Positions 31,450 to 38,962 of a stretch of 64,000 nucleotides of DNA are shown here, in pieces. The position numbers and the translations under genes are program-made. The DNA is from Sinorhizobium mexicanum (GTDB taxonomy: Bacteria; Pseudomonadota; Alphaproteobacteria; Rhizobiales; Rhizobiaceae). Within the stretch, counting starts at the first letter, position 1, and every line of letters begins with the position of its first letter. The stretch is from positions 1,513,501-1,577,500 of the forward strand of contig NZ_CP041238.1 of assembly GCF_013488225.1 (NCBI RefSeq). Reading direction: 5' to 3'. The notes under the pieces are model-generated. The model worked only from the letters and a program-made list of their open reading frames with translations, was not told the origin of the DNA and searched no databases.

Positions 31450-31839
31450 ATGGCCAAGGAAGCCACCCGCGTTCGCCGCCGCGAGCGCAAGAACATCACG
31501 TCTGGCGTCGCACACGTCAATTCGTCGTTCAACAACACCATGATCACCATCACCGACGCGCAGGGCAACGCAATCGCCTGGTCGTCCGCCGGTGCAAAGG
31601 GTTTCAAGGGTTCGCGTAAGTCGACCCCGTTTGCCGCTCAGATCGCCGCTGAAGACTGCGCCAAGAAGGCCCAGGAACACGGCATGAAGTCGCTGGAAGT
31701 GGAAGTTTGCGGTCCGGGTTCGGGTCGTGAATCCGCGCTTCGCGCGCTGCAGGCTGCGGGCTTCATGATCACCTCGATCCGCGATGTGACCCCGATCCCG
31801 CACAACGGCTGCCGCCCGCGCAAGAAGCGCCGCGTCTGA
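31450..31839 (+). CDS. rpsK: 30S ribosomal protein S11
   Basis: S11 lies on the 30S platform near the E site. The product is 129 residues; [20 protein letters not shown] and [18 protein letters not shown] are diagnostic. It is 228 bases after rpsM, a larger gap than normal for this pair, with a hairpin in between. rpsD, often next in other phyla, is absent here as in other alphaproteobacteria. Confidence 0.97.
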
Positions 31840-31942
31840 TCATATGCATTCAACATCCCGGTGAGAGCGTTCAGGCGCTCTCCCGGTCTTCGGGGCTCGG
31901 TTGTCACGATTGGATGGTGGCAACGAACGGAAGGCAGAAAAC

Positions 31943-32953
31943 ATGATCCAGAAAAATTGGCAGGAATTGATCAAGCCGAACAAGGTGGAGTTCGCCTCCT
32001 CCGGCCGCACCAGGGCAACGCTGGTCGCGGAACCGCTTGAACGCGGCTTTGGTCTGACGCTCGGCAACGCGCTTCGCCGCGTGCTTTTGTCGTCGCTGCG
32101 CGGTGCTGCCGTCACCGCAGTGCAGATCGACGGCGTGCTGCACGAGTTCTCCTCTATCCCGGGCGTCCGGGAAGACGTGACGGACATCGTGCTCAACATC
32201 AAGGAAATCGCCATCAAGATGGATGGCGACGACGCAAAGCGCATGGTCGTGCGCAAGCAGGGCCCGGGCGTTGTAACGGCTGGTGACATCCAGACGGTTG
32301 GCGACATCGAAATCCTCAACCCGAACCATGTGATCTGCACCCTCGACGAGGGCGCCGAGATCCGCATGGAGTTCACCGTCAACAACGGCAAGGGCTACGT
32401 GCCGGCTGACCGTAACCGCTCGGAAGATGCGCCGATTGGCCTTATCCCGGTCGACAGCCTGTACTCGCCGGTCAAGAAGGTCTCCTACAAGGTTGAAAAC
32501 ACCCGTGAAGGCCAGGTTCTCGACTATGACAAGCTGACGATGTCCATCGAAACGGATGGCTCCGTCACCGGTGAAGATGCGATCGCCTTTGCGGCCCGCA
32601 TCCTTCAGGACCAACTGTCCGTCTTCGTCAACTTCGACGAGCCGCAGAAGGAAGCGGAGGAAGAGGCAGTCACCGAACTCGCCTTCAACCCGGCGCTTCT
32701 CAAGAAGGTCGACGAACTGGAGCTTTCCGTCCGTTCGGCCAACTGCCTGAAGAACGACAACATCGTCTATATCGGCGACCTCATTCAGAAGACCGAAGCA
32801 GAAATGCTCCGCACGCCGAATTTTGGTCGCAAGTCGCTCAACGAAATCAAGGAAGTTCTCGCTTCCATGGGCCTGCACCTCGGCATGGAAGTGCCGTCCT
32901 GGCCGCCTGAGAACATCGAAGATCTCGCCAAGCGTTACGAAGACCAATACTAA
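31943..32953 (+). CDS. rpoA: DNA-directed RNA polymerase alpha subunit
   Basis: The alpha dimer scaffolds RNA polymerase assembly and its C-terminal domain contacts UP elements and activators. The 336-residue protein has the N-terminal dimer domain ([20 protein letters not shown]) and the C-terminal domain (about residues 250-320, [17 protein letters not shown] and [14 protein letters not shown]). The frame is open from a TTG at 31901, but ATG 31943 with AAGG upstream gives the conserved MIQKNWQEL start. Confidence 0.97.
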   Translation: MIQKNWQELIKPNKVEFASSGRTRATLVAEPLERGFGLTLGNALRRVLLSSLRGAAVTAVQIDGVLHEFSSIPGVREDVTDIVLNIKEIAIKMDGDDAKRMVVRKQGPGVVTAGDIQTVGDIEILNPNHVICTLDEGAEIRMEFTVNNGKGYVPADRNRSEDAPIGLIPVDSLYSPVKKVSYKVENTREGQVLDYDKLTMSIETDGSVTGEDAIAFAARILQDQLSVFVNFDEPQKEAEEEAVTELAFNPALLKKVDELELSVRSANCLKNDNIVYIGDLIQKTEAEMLRTPNFGRKSLNEIKEVLASMGLHLGMEVPSWPPENIEDLAKRYEDQY

Positions 32954-32993
32954 GGCCGCACGCGTTCGAAAGAACGCGTGAAGCTGGCCTTAG
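32950..32993 (+). other. nested hairpin overlapping the rpoA stop
   Basis: An inner perfect stem ACGCGTTC/GAACGCGT (32960-32967 with 32972-32979) is capped by a GAAA tetraloop. An outer perfect stem CTAAGGCC/GGCCTTAG (32950-32957 with 32986-32993) includes the rpoA stop codon. There is no U-tract, so it is more likely an mRNA-stabilising or processing structure than a terminator. Confidence 0.45.
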
Positions 32994-33101
32994 AAAGCTT
33001 AACTGCGTATATATCTTGTCGCTTCAAGGCCTTTGGCTTTCAGCGGAATATACGCCCCCGTTAGACTGCGGGCGGATGCCTGCAAGTGAAGGAGAATAGC
33101 C

Positions 33102-33527
33102 ATGCGCCACGGTAAAGCCGGCCGCAAGCTGAATAGAACCGCCAGCCACCGCAAGGCGATGTTTGCCAACATGGCAGCTTCGCTGATCGAACACGAGCAG
33201 ATCGTGACGACGCTGCCGAAGGCAAAGGAAATCCGTCCGATCGTCGAAAAGCTTGTCACGCTCGGCAAGCGCGGCGACCTGCATGCCCGCCGTCAGGCGA
33301 TCTCGCAGATCCGCGACGTTGCCGTCGTCTCGAAGCTGTTTGACACGATCGCATCGCGTTACGCCACCCGTAACGGCGGCTACCTGCGTATCATGAAGGC
33401 AGGCTTCCGCCACGGCGACAACGCCGCTCTCGCTGTCATCGAGTTCGTTGACCGCGATGCCGACGCCAAGGGTGCGAAGGACCGCGCTCGCGTTGCAGCC
33501 GAAGCTGAAGCAGCTGAAGCGGCCTGA
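33102..33527 (+). CDS. rplQ: 50S ribosomal protein L17
   Basis: L17 surrounds the tunnel exit. The product is 141 residues: [20 protein letters not shown] at the N-terminus, then [21 protein letters not shown], with an alanine/glutamate-rich tail. GAAGGAGAATAGCC precedes the ATG. It closes the ribosomal region and is followed by a terminator that lies within the convergent gene. Confidence 0.97.
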   Translation: MRHGKAGRKLNRTASHRKAMFANMAASLIEHEQIVTTLPKAKEIRPIVEKLVTLGKRGDLHARRQAISQIRDVAVVSKLFDTIASRYATRNGGYLRIMKAGFRHGDNAALAVIEFVDRDADAKGAKDRARVAAEAEAAEAA

Positions 33528-33543
33528 TCGGCAATAGAACCGA

Positions 33544-34227
33544 TCAAGAAATTAGAGCGGCGGGGTGATCGTCACCCGGCCGCTTTTTCTGTTGCGGGCG
33601 TCCTGAAACGACCTGCTGGCGCCTCCAGCGAAGGAAGCGCGTTCGGATGGTTCGCCAGGCAAGCAGCAGGGCGACGAGGCCGATGTAAAGCATTTGCTCG
33701 GGCCCCACGACCTTCACCGCCATGGCGAAATGAAGGGCACCGGCGGCCGCGATCACATAGACCAGCCGATGAAGCCTGTTCCATCGCTGCCCGAGCCGCC
33801 GGATCGACCAATTGTTCGACGTGATCGCGAGGGGAGCCAGCATTACGAGCGCGGCCATGCCGATGGTTATGAACGGCCGGCGGGCGATATCGGCGATGAT
33901 CGGCTGGATGCGCAGGGTCTGGTCCAGCACCATATAGGCCAGGAAGTGCATCAGCACGTAGTAGAAGGCGAGCAGCCCAAGAGCGCGGCGATATCTCAGC
34001 CAGTTTATCGCGAAAAGGTCGCGAATCGGCGTGATCGTGAGCGTCGCGACGAGGAAACGTAGCGCCCAAAGGCCAAGAAAGTGCTCAAACTCCTTGACGG
34101 CGTTACCGGGCAGTTGTCCGGTTGCGCCAAGGTAGAAAGCCGATATCGCCGGGCAGAAGCCGAGCACGTAGAGCGCCCAGACAGAAGGGCCATGAAAGCG
34201 TTTCGGCAGGGCGGGGAGGGCAGCCAT
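33544..34227 (-). CDS. msrQ: heme-binding subunit MsrQ of the methionine-sulfoxide reductase system
   Basis: MsrQ (formerly YedZ) is a b-type-heme inner-membrane protein that passes quinone-pool electrons to periplasmic MsrP. The 227-residue product has about six hydrophobic segments and the ferric-reductase-like core; ALRFLVATLTITPIRDL, RRALGLLAFYYVLMH and RLHRLVYVIAAAGALHF carry the candidate heme histidines. The C-terminus is basic and cytoplasmic. ATG 34227 lies two bases from the msrP stop, and the msrP-msrQ operon is the standard pairing. Its last codons contain the rplQ terminator. Confidence 0.94.
   Translation of the reverse strand: MAALPALPKRFHGPSVWALYVLGFCPAISAFYLGATGQLPGNAVKEFEHFLGLWALRFLVATLTITPIRDLFAINWLRYRRALGLLAFYYVLMHFLAYMVLDQTLRIQPIIADIARRPFITIGMAALVMLAPLAITSNNWSIRRLGQRWNRLHRLVYVIAAAGALHFAMAVKVVGPEQMLYIGLVALLLAWRTIRTRFLRWRRQQVVSGRPQQKKRPGDDHPAALIS
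33556..33588 (+). terminator. rplQ terminator inside the msrQ 3' end
   Basis: AGCGGCGGGGTGA (33556-33568) pairs with TCACCCGGCCGCT (33572-33584) with one internal G-G mismatch and a three-base loop, followed by a T run through 33588. It lies 28 bases after rplQ and within the last codons of msrQ, which is read from the other strand and ends at 33544. Confidence 0.7.
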
Positions 34228-34229
34228 CG

Positions 34230-35171
34230 TCAGAAATTCGCCTTCAGATCCATGCCGGCGTAGAGACTGGCGACCTCGTCTCCATAACCGTTGAAGAGGA
34301 GCGTATCGCGTCGGTTGGCGCCGAAGAAGCCGCCTTCGCCAATGCGGGTCTCAGTCGCCTGGCTCCAGCGCGGGTGATCGACGGCGGGGTTCACATTGGC
34401 ATAGAAGCCGTATTCGTTCGAAGCAGCGAGGTTCCAGGTGCAAGGCGGCGGCGTCTCGGTCAGCGAGATTCGCACGATCGATTTGATTCCCTTGAAGCCG
34501 TATTTCCAGGGCACCACCAATCGAATCGGCGCGCCGTTCTGGTTCGGCAGCGTCTTGCCGTAGAGGCCGATGGAAAGGATCGCCAGTGGGTGCCGCGCCT
34601 CGTCCAGCCTCAGGCCCTCGCGGTAGGGCCATTCCAGCGGCTGGAAATAGCCGGCCTGGCCGGGCATTTCGTCGGGCCGAACGGCGGTTTCAAAGGCGAC
34701 ATATTTGGCGCTGCCAAGCGGTTCGACCTTGTCGAGAAGGGCGGCCAGCGGAAAGCCAATCCACGGGATGACCATGGACCACGCTTCAACGCAGCGCATG
34801 CGATAGATCCGCTCTTCAAGCGGGAAGGCCAGAAGTTCCTCAAGCCCGAATTCCTTCGGTTTGCTGACCAAACCGTCGACCTTCACCGTCCAGGGCGAAG
34901 GCTTGAAGCTTCCCGAATTGGCGGAGGGATCGCCCTTGCCTGTACCGAATTCGTAGAAATTGTTGTAGCTCGTCGCGTCTTCCTCGGACGTCACGGCGTC
35001 ATCAAGCGTATAAGGGCCCGGCGATGCCTTGAGGGCGGCCGCACCAGCGGTCGTCGCCCCACCCAAAACCAGGCCCCCGACAGCCGTCGCCAGAAATGCT
35101 CTTCGGTTGAGGAAGAGGCGTTCGGGCGTGATCTCGGACTCTGCGATATGCGGCGGGCGGTAGGCGGGCAT
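34230..35171 (-). CDS. msrP: protein-methionine-sulfoxide reductase catalytic subunit MsrP
   Basis: MsrP (YedY) is a periplasmic molybdopterin enzyme that reduces methionine sulfoxide in oxidised envelope proteins. The 313-residue precursor has a twin-arginine signal near residues 29-55 ([12 protein letters not shown], then an alanine-rich stretch). The molybdenum-ligating cysteine is in [10 protein letters not shown]. The C-terminal part has [16 protein letters not shown]. The frame is open 12 codons further, but ATG 35171 with GAGGAA upstream is preferred. It precedes msrQ in one operon. Confidence 0.95.
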   Translation of the reverse strand: MPAYRPPHIAESEITPERLFLNRRAFLATAVGGLVLGGATTAGAAALKASPGPYTLDDAVTSEEDATSYNNFYEFGTGKGDPSANSGSFKPSPWTVKVDGLVSKPKEFGLEELLAFPLEERIYRMRCVEAWSMVIPWIGFPLAALLDKVEPLGSAKYVAFETAVRPDEMPGQAGYFQPLEWPYREGLRLDEARHPLAILSIGLYGKTLPNQNGAPIRLVVPWKYGFKGIKSIVRISLTETPPPCTWNLAASNEYGFYANVNPAVDHPRWSQATETRIGEGGFFGANRRDTLLFNGYGDEVASLYAGMDLKANF

Positions 35172-35355
35172 GGAACTTCCTCGGTAAAGATCGGCGTTTA
35201 TGAGCATTCAGATGAGCAAAGTTTCGATCACTGGAAAAGGTGCGGGAAACCACGTTTTCGTGTCTCGTCCGTGAGCGTTAGCCTGTTCAGCCGTTTGCCT
35301 TTTTTCTTGCGAAATCCTATCTGATCGTAGCGGCAACGAAAGGGAGAAATGATAC

Positions 35356-36753
35356 ATGATCTGTGGCCGTCGAGCGCTGGTGACATTTGTTCTTGCTGTT
35401 GCAATGTCCGTCCCTGCGGTCGCGCAGGACGCCAAGGCCGTGCCCGAATCCCGTGCCGAGATGCAGCTTTCCTTCGCGCCATTGGTCAAGCAGACGGCGA
35501 ATGCCGTGGTAAACGTCTATGCCGAGCGGGTCGTCGAGCGGCGATCGATTTTTTCCGGAGATCCGTTCTTCGAGGAGTTCTTCGGCCAGCGGATGCCGAA
35601 CAGAAGCGAAAAGCAATCGTCGCTCGGATCCGGCGTGATCGTTGGTCGGAACGGGCTCGTCGTTACTAACAACCACGTTATCGAGGGGGCAGACGACATC
35701 AAGGTCGCGCTCGCTGACGGTCGCGAGCTCCCCTGCAAGATCATGCTCAAGGATGACCGCGTTGACCTTGCCGTCCTGAAGATCCAGTCGGACGGGCCGT
35801 TCGAGATCATTCCGATCGGCGATTCCGACGCCGTCGAGGTGGGTGATCTGGTGCTGGCGATGGGCAATCCCTTTGGCGTCGGCCAAACGGTGACGAGCGG
35901 CATCGTATCGGCGCTCGCCCGCAACCAGATTACCTCCGGGGATTTCGGCTTTTTCATCCAGACCGACGCCGCAATCAATCCCGGCAATTCCGGCGGCGGC
36001 CTGATCGACATGAAGGGTCAACTGATCGGCATCAATACCGCGATCTTTTCGAGGGGCGGCGGCTCCAACGGCGTTGGCTTCGCGATTCCCGCCAATCTGG
36101 TCAAGGCCTTTGTCGCGTCCGCGGAGGGTGGCGGCGGCTCGTTCGTCCGTCCGTTCATTGGCGCCACCTTTGAACCGGTCACGTCTGAGGTGGCGGAGGC
36201 GCTCGGTCTGGATCGGGCGCGTGGCGCGCTGGTGACGGCCGTCGCTGCCGACGGACCGGCCGCGACCGCCGGTATCAAGCCGGGGCAGGTTGTTACCGCG
36301 GTCAATGGCATTGCCGTCGAGCACCCGGACGCGCTCGGCTATCGTCTGACGACCGTTGGGGTTGGTCATGAAGCGCGTGTGACGATTTCCGAAAACGGAA
36401 AGACGCATGACGTCGTCATCAAGCTCGAGCAGGCACCGGAGACTTCGCCGCGCGACGAGCGTCTGATCGAGGGGCGCAATCCGTTCGCCGGCGCTGTCGT
36501 GGCAAATCTCTCCCCGCGGCTGGCCGAAGAGTTGCGCATGCCGACATCGCTGCGAGGTGTCGTCGTGACCGAGATCAACCGAGGCTCGCCCGCAGCCCGC
36601 ATCGGCCTTGAGCCGAAGGACATTGTCCGGTCGGTCAACGGAACGGAAATCGATACATCGAAGACGCTTGAGAGCGTCACGGCCGAAGACGCATCCCTGT
36701 GGCGAGTCGAGATCGAGCGCGACGGCCAGATCATCAGGCAATTCTTCAAATGA
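35356..36753 (+). CDS. Do/HtrA-family periplasmic serine protease
   Basis: Do-family proteases degrade or refold damaged envelope proteins. The 465-residue precursor has a Sec signal (residues 1-24, cleaving after PAVAQ or nearby). The trypsin-like triad is His107 (TNNHVIEG), Asp137 (DRVDLAV) and Ser212 (NPGNSGGG). Two PDZ domains follow (about residues 265-345 and 375-460). The active-site motif ends GGG where many Do proteases have GGA. DegP, DegQ and DegS-like paralogues cannot be told apart here; two PDZ domains and a cleavable signal argue against DegS. rarA overlaps its stop. Confidence 0.93.
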   Translation: MICGRRALVTFVLAVAMSVPAVAQDAKAVPESRAEMQLSFAPLVKQTANAVVNVYAERVVERRSIFSGDPFFEEFFGQRMPNRSEKQSSLGSGVIVGRNGLVVTNNHVIEGADDIKVALADGRELPCKIMLKDDRVDLAVLKIQSDGPFEIIPIGDSDAVEVGDLVLAMGNPFGVGQTVTSGIVSALARNQITSGDFGFFIQTDAAINPGNSGGGLIDMKGQLIGINTAIFSRGGGSNGVGFAIPANLVKAFVASAEGGGGSFVRPFIGATFEPVTSEVAEALGLDRARGALVTAVAADGPAATAGIKPGQVVTAVNGIAVEHPDALGYRLTTVGVGHEARVTISENGKTHDVVIKLEQAPETSPRDERLIEGRNPFAGAVVANLSPRLAEELRMPTSLRGVVVTEINRGSPAARIGLEPKDIVRSVNGTEIDTSKTLESVTAEDASLWRVEIERDGQIIRQFFK

Positions 36754-38060
36754 GCGATCTCTTCTCTCCCATCGAGCCACCGGAAATGGCATCGGCGAGG
36801 CCACTCGCCGACAGGCTGCGGCCGCGCACGCTTGTCGAAGTCACCGGGCAGGAGCATTTGACCGGCGAAGATGGTGCTCTCACCCGGATGATAGCGTCCG
36901 GCTCGTTGGGTTCGTTGATCTTCTGGGGGCCGCCGGGGACGGGCAAGACGACCGTGGCGCGCCTGCTCTCCGGGGAGGCCGGCCTCGCCTTCGAGCAGAT
37001 CTCGGCGATCTTCTCCGGCGTCGCGGACCTCAAGAAAGTGTTCGATTCTGCGCGTGCCAGACGGATGTCGGGCCGTCAGACGCTACTGTTCGTCGACGAA
37101 ATCCATCGTTTCAATCGCGCCCAGCAGGATAGCTTCCTGCCGGTGATGGAGGACGGAACAGTGATCCTGGTCGGCGCGACGACCGAGAACCCGTCTTTCG
37201 AGCTCAACGCCGCACTCCTGTCACGCGCGCGTGTCCTGACCTTCAAGCCGCATGACGAGGCGAGCCTGGAGGAACTCCTGCGACGCGCCGAGGAGGCAGA
37301 GGGCAAGCCTCTGCCGCTTGACGAGGATGCCCGCGCCAGTCTGCTCCGCATGGCGGACGGCGACGGGCGTGCGGTATTGACGCTCGCCGAAGAAGTCTGG
37401 CGCGCGGCGCGCCGGAATGAAATCTTCGATGCCAATGCGCTGCAGAACATCGTCCAGCGTCGCGCCCCTGTCTACGACAAGGGGCAGGATGGACACTACA
37501 ATCTGATCTCGGCGCTTCATAAGTCCGTTCGTGGCTCCGATCCCGACGCCGCACTCTATTATCTCTGCCGCATGTTCGATGCCGGTGAGGACCCGCTTTA
37601 TATCGGCAGGCGGCTGGTCCGCATGGCCGTCGAGGACATCGGTCTTGCCGATCCTCAGGCACTGGTGATCTGCAACGCCGCCAAGGATGCCTATGACTAT
37701 CTCGGTTCGCCGGAAGGCGAGCTTGCGCTGGCCGAAGCCTGTGTCTACGTCGCAACGGCGCCGAAGTCGAACGCGGTCTACACGGCCTACAAGTCGGCAA
37801 TGCGGGCAGCGAAGGAAAACGGCTCGCTGCTGCCGCCGAAACATATTCTGAACGCGCCGACAAAGCTCATGAAAGGCGAGGGCTACAGCGAGGGATATCG
37901 TTACGATCACGATGAGCCGGACGCATTTTCGGGACAGGATTATTTTCCGGAGAAGATGGGCCGAAAGACCTTCTACGATCCACCTGAGCGCGGCTTCGAA
38001 CGCGAGCTGCGCAAGCGACTTGAATGGTGGGCGAAACTTCGGCGCGAGCGGAATCAGTAA
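36750..38060 (+). CDS. rarA: replication-associated recombination protein RarA (MgsA)
   Basis: RarA is an AAA+ ATPase of the clamp-loader family acting at stalled replication forks. The 436-residue protein has Walker A GPPGTGKTT (60-68), Walker B LLFVDEIHRFN, and sensor region VGATTENPSFELN. The C-terminal tetramerisation part contains HYNLISALHKSVRGSDPDAALYYL, a RarA/WRNIP1 hallmark. ATG 36750 overlaps the protease stop (ATGA), so the two are translationally coupled. An upstream in-frame start at 36699 would lie deep in the protease gene and is rejected. Confidence 0.96.
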   Translation: MSDLFSPIEPPEMASARPLADRLRPRTLVEVTGQEHLTGEDGALTRMIASGSLGSLIFWGPPGTGKTTVARLLSGEAGLAFEQISAIFSGVADLKKVFDSARARRMSGRQTLLFVDEIHRFNRAQQDSFLPVMEDGTVILVGATTENPSFELNAALLSRARVLTFKPHDEASLEELLRRAEEAEGKPLPLDEDARASLLRMADGDGRAVLTLAEEVWRAARRNEIFDANALQNIVQRRAPVYDKGQDGHYNLISALHKSVRGSDPDAALYYLCRMFDAGEDPLYIGRRLVRMAVEDIGLADPQALVICNAAKDAYDYLGSPEGELALAEACVYVATAPKSNAVYTAYKSAMRAAKENGSLLPPKHILNAPTKLMKGEGYSEGYRYDHDEPDAFSGQDYFPEKMGRKTFYDPPERGFERELRKRLEWWAKLRRERNQ

Positions 38061-38064
38061 GACG

Positions 38065-38149
38065 CTACAGCGCCGCGCGTCTTATCAGACGCGCAAAGGA
38101 CGCTGCATGTTTGTCCTTAAGTCAGCTACGATTTAAGGAAACATGCAGC
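38065..38149 (+). repeat. RIME-type paired palindrome (copy 1)
   Basis: This is the two-palindrome unit seen repeatedly after 38 kb. The first palindrome carries the core CGCGCGTCTTATCAGACGCG and the second runs from CTGCATGT through TTTAAGG to ACATGCAG. It lies directly after rarA. The layout matches the Rhizobium-specific intergenic mosaic elements described in the literature. Confidence 0.75.
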
Positions 38150-38242
38150 AGGGCAGGCGGCCAGACTTGCCCGCCGCGCAAGGCTGGCCTGTCGCGGAGT
38201 ATCTTGCTGCGCACACTGCCTTATGGCATAGCAACGCCATAT

Positions 38243-38302
38243 TGCAGACGGCTGCACGGGCGCGATTTTCGTCGTCCCGAACATCCGCGGGGACGGCCTC
38301 GC
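38243..38302 (+). promoter_or_regulatory. guanidine-II (mini-ykkC) riboswitch candidate
   Basis: Two small hairpins each present an ACGG loop. TGCAG-ACGG-CTGCA occupies 38243-38256, a perfect five-pair stem. GCGGGG-ACGG-CCTCGC occupies 38287-38302, six pairs with one G-U. Thirty bases separate them, and the second ends ten bases before the AGGAG (38312-38316) of sugE. Paired hairpins with ACGR loops close to the ribosome-binding site define the mini-ykkC motif, known to bind guanidinium and to control SugE/Gdx exporters. The downstream gene is exactly such an exporter. Confidence 0.82.
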
Positions 38303-38322
38303 TCCAGAAACAGGAGTTTGAA

Positions 38323-38637
38323 ATGGCCTGGGTCACCCTTCTGCTTGCCGGCATCCTCGAAATTGGCTGGGCGATCGGTCTCAAATATACAGACGGCTTT
38401 ACGCGCGTCACCCCGACGGTGCTGACGGTCGGATCGATGATCCTGAGCGTCGTGCTTCTTGGCATTGCCGTGCGTTCGCTGCCGCTCGGCACGGCCTACG
38501 CCGTGTGGACCGGCATTGGCACCGTCGGCACTGTGGTGCTTGGCATCTTCCTTTTTGCCGAGCCGGCGACGTTCATTCGCCTCGGCTGCATCGGCCTGAT
38601 CGTCGCCGGCATAGCCGGCTTGAAGCTGGCCGCCTAA
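38323..38637 (+). CDS. sugE: SugE/Gdx-type small multidrug resistance exporter
   Basis: SugE-type SMR proteins are four-helix inner-membrane antiporters; the Gdx subtype exports guanidinium in exchange for protons. The 104-residue product has the essential Glu13 in LAGILEIGW, the Gdx-type Trp16, and the helix-3 signature [11 protein letters not shown]. The frame is open from 38143, but ATG 38323 is the start: AGGAG is seven bases upstream and the protein then has normal SMR length. The two-hairpin guanidine-II motif upstream supports guanidinium as the physiological substrate. A strong terminator follows. Confidence 0.93.
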   Translation: MAWVTLLLAGILEIGWAIGLKYTDGFTRVTPTVLTVGSMILSVVLLGIAVRSLPLGTAYAVWTGIGTVGTVVLGIFLFAEPATFIRLGCIGLIVAGIAGLKLAA

Positions 38638-38687
38638 AGGCGTCGCACTCAATCGAATTCATGCGACGCCCTTTAGGTTTTTGTTTT
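38633..38687 (+). terminator. intrinsic terminator after sugE
   Basis: GGCGTCGCA (38639-38647) pairs perfectly with TGCGACGCC (38662-38670). The pairing extends outwards with CCTAAA/TTTAGG around one unpaired base and so includes the stop codon. A TTTTTGTTTT tract follows. Confidence 0.8.
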
Positions 38688-38962
38688 AATACCCCAAACC
38701 GCTGCACACTTTTGGGCGACATGCATTAACCCTGTCCGAGTCTGGACGTGGTGCGTTAGTGCAGCACGTCCGCACCTTACGCTCAAGTTTCCGACAAGTC
38801 AGACCAGAGAATATTCGAAGGGTGAGCCTGATAATAGCTAATAAGTACTAGAGGTTACCAGAAATAACTATTTTCGAAGAAATTGAAACTTCGTTGACTT
38901 CTCTATTGCGGCAAAATATAGTCTTCGCTTCCATTGAATAAATGTTATGGGCGGAGGGTGAC
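38688..38962 (+). promoter_or_regulatory. AT-richer spacer with a strong promoter before the RTX gene
   Basis: The spacer is visibly richer in A and T than its surroundings, especially 38,815-38,945. It contains TTGACT (38894-38899), 17 bases, TATAGT (38917-38922), a near-consensus sigma-70 promoter whose start would fall about 35 bases before the RTX ATG. A short CGAAG/CTTCG inverted repeat overlaps the upstream side of the -35 box. Confidence 0.65.

Noticed and set aside
34122..35324. 400-codon + strand frame over msrP
   Set aside because: Complementary to msrP codons; the protein is arginine-rich without domains, and the minus frame has the TAT signal and molybdenum cysteine.
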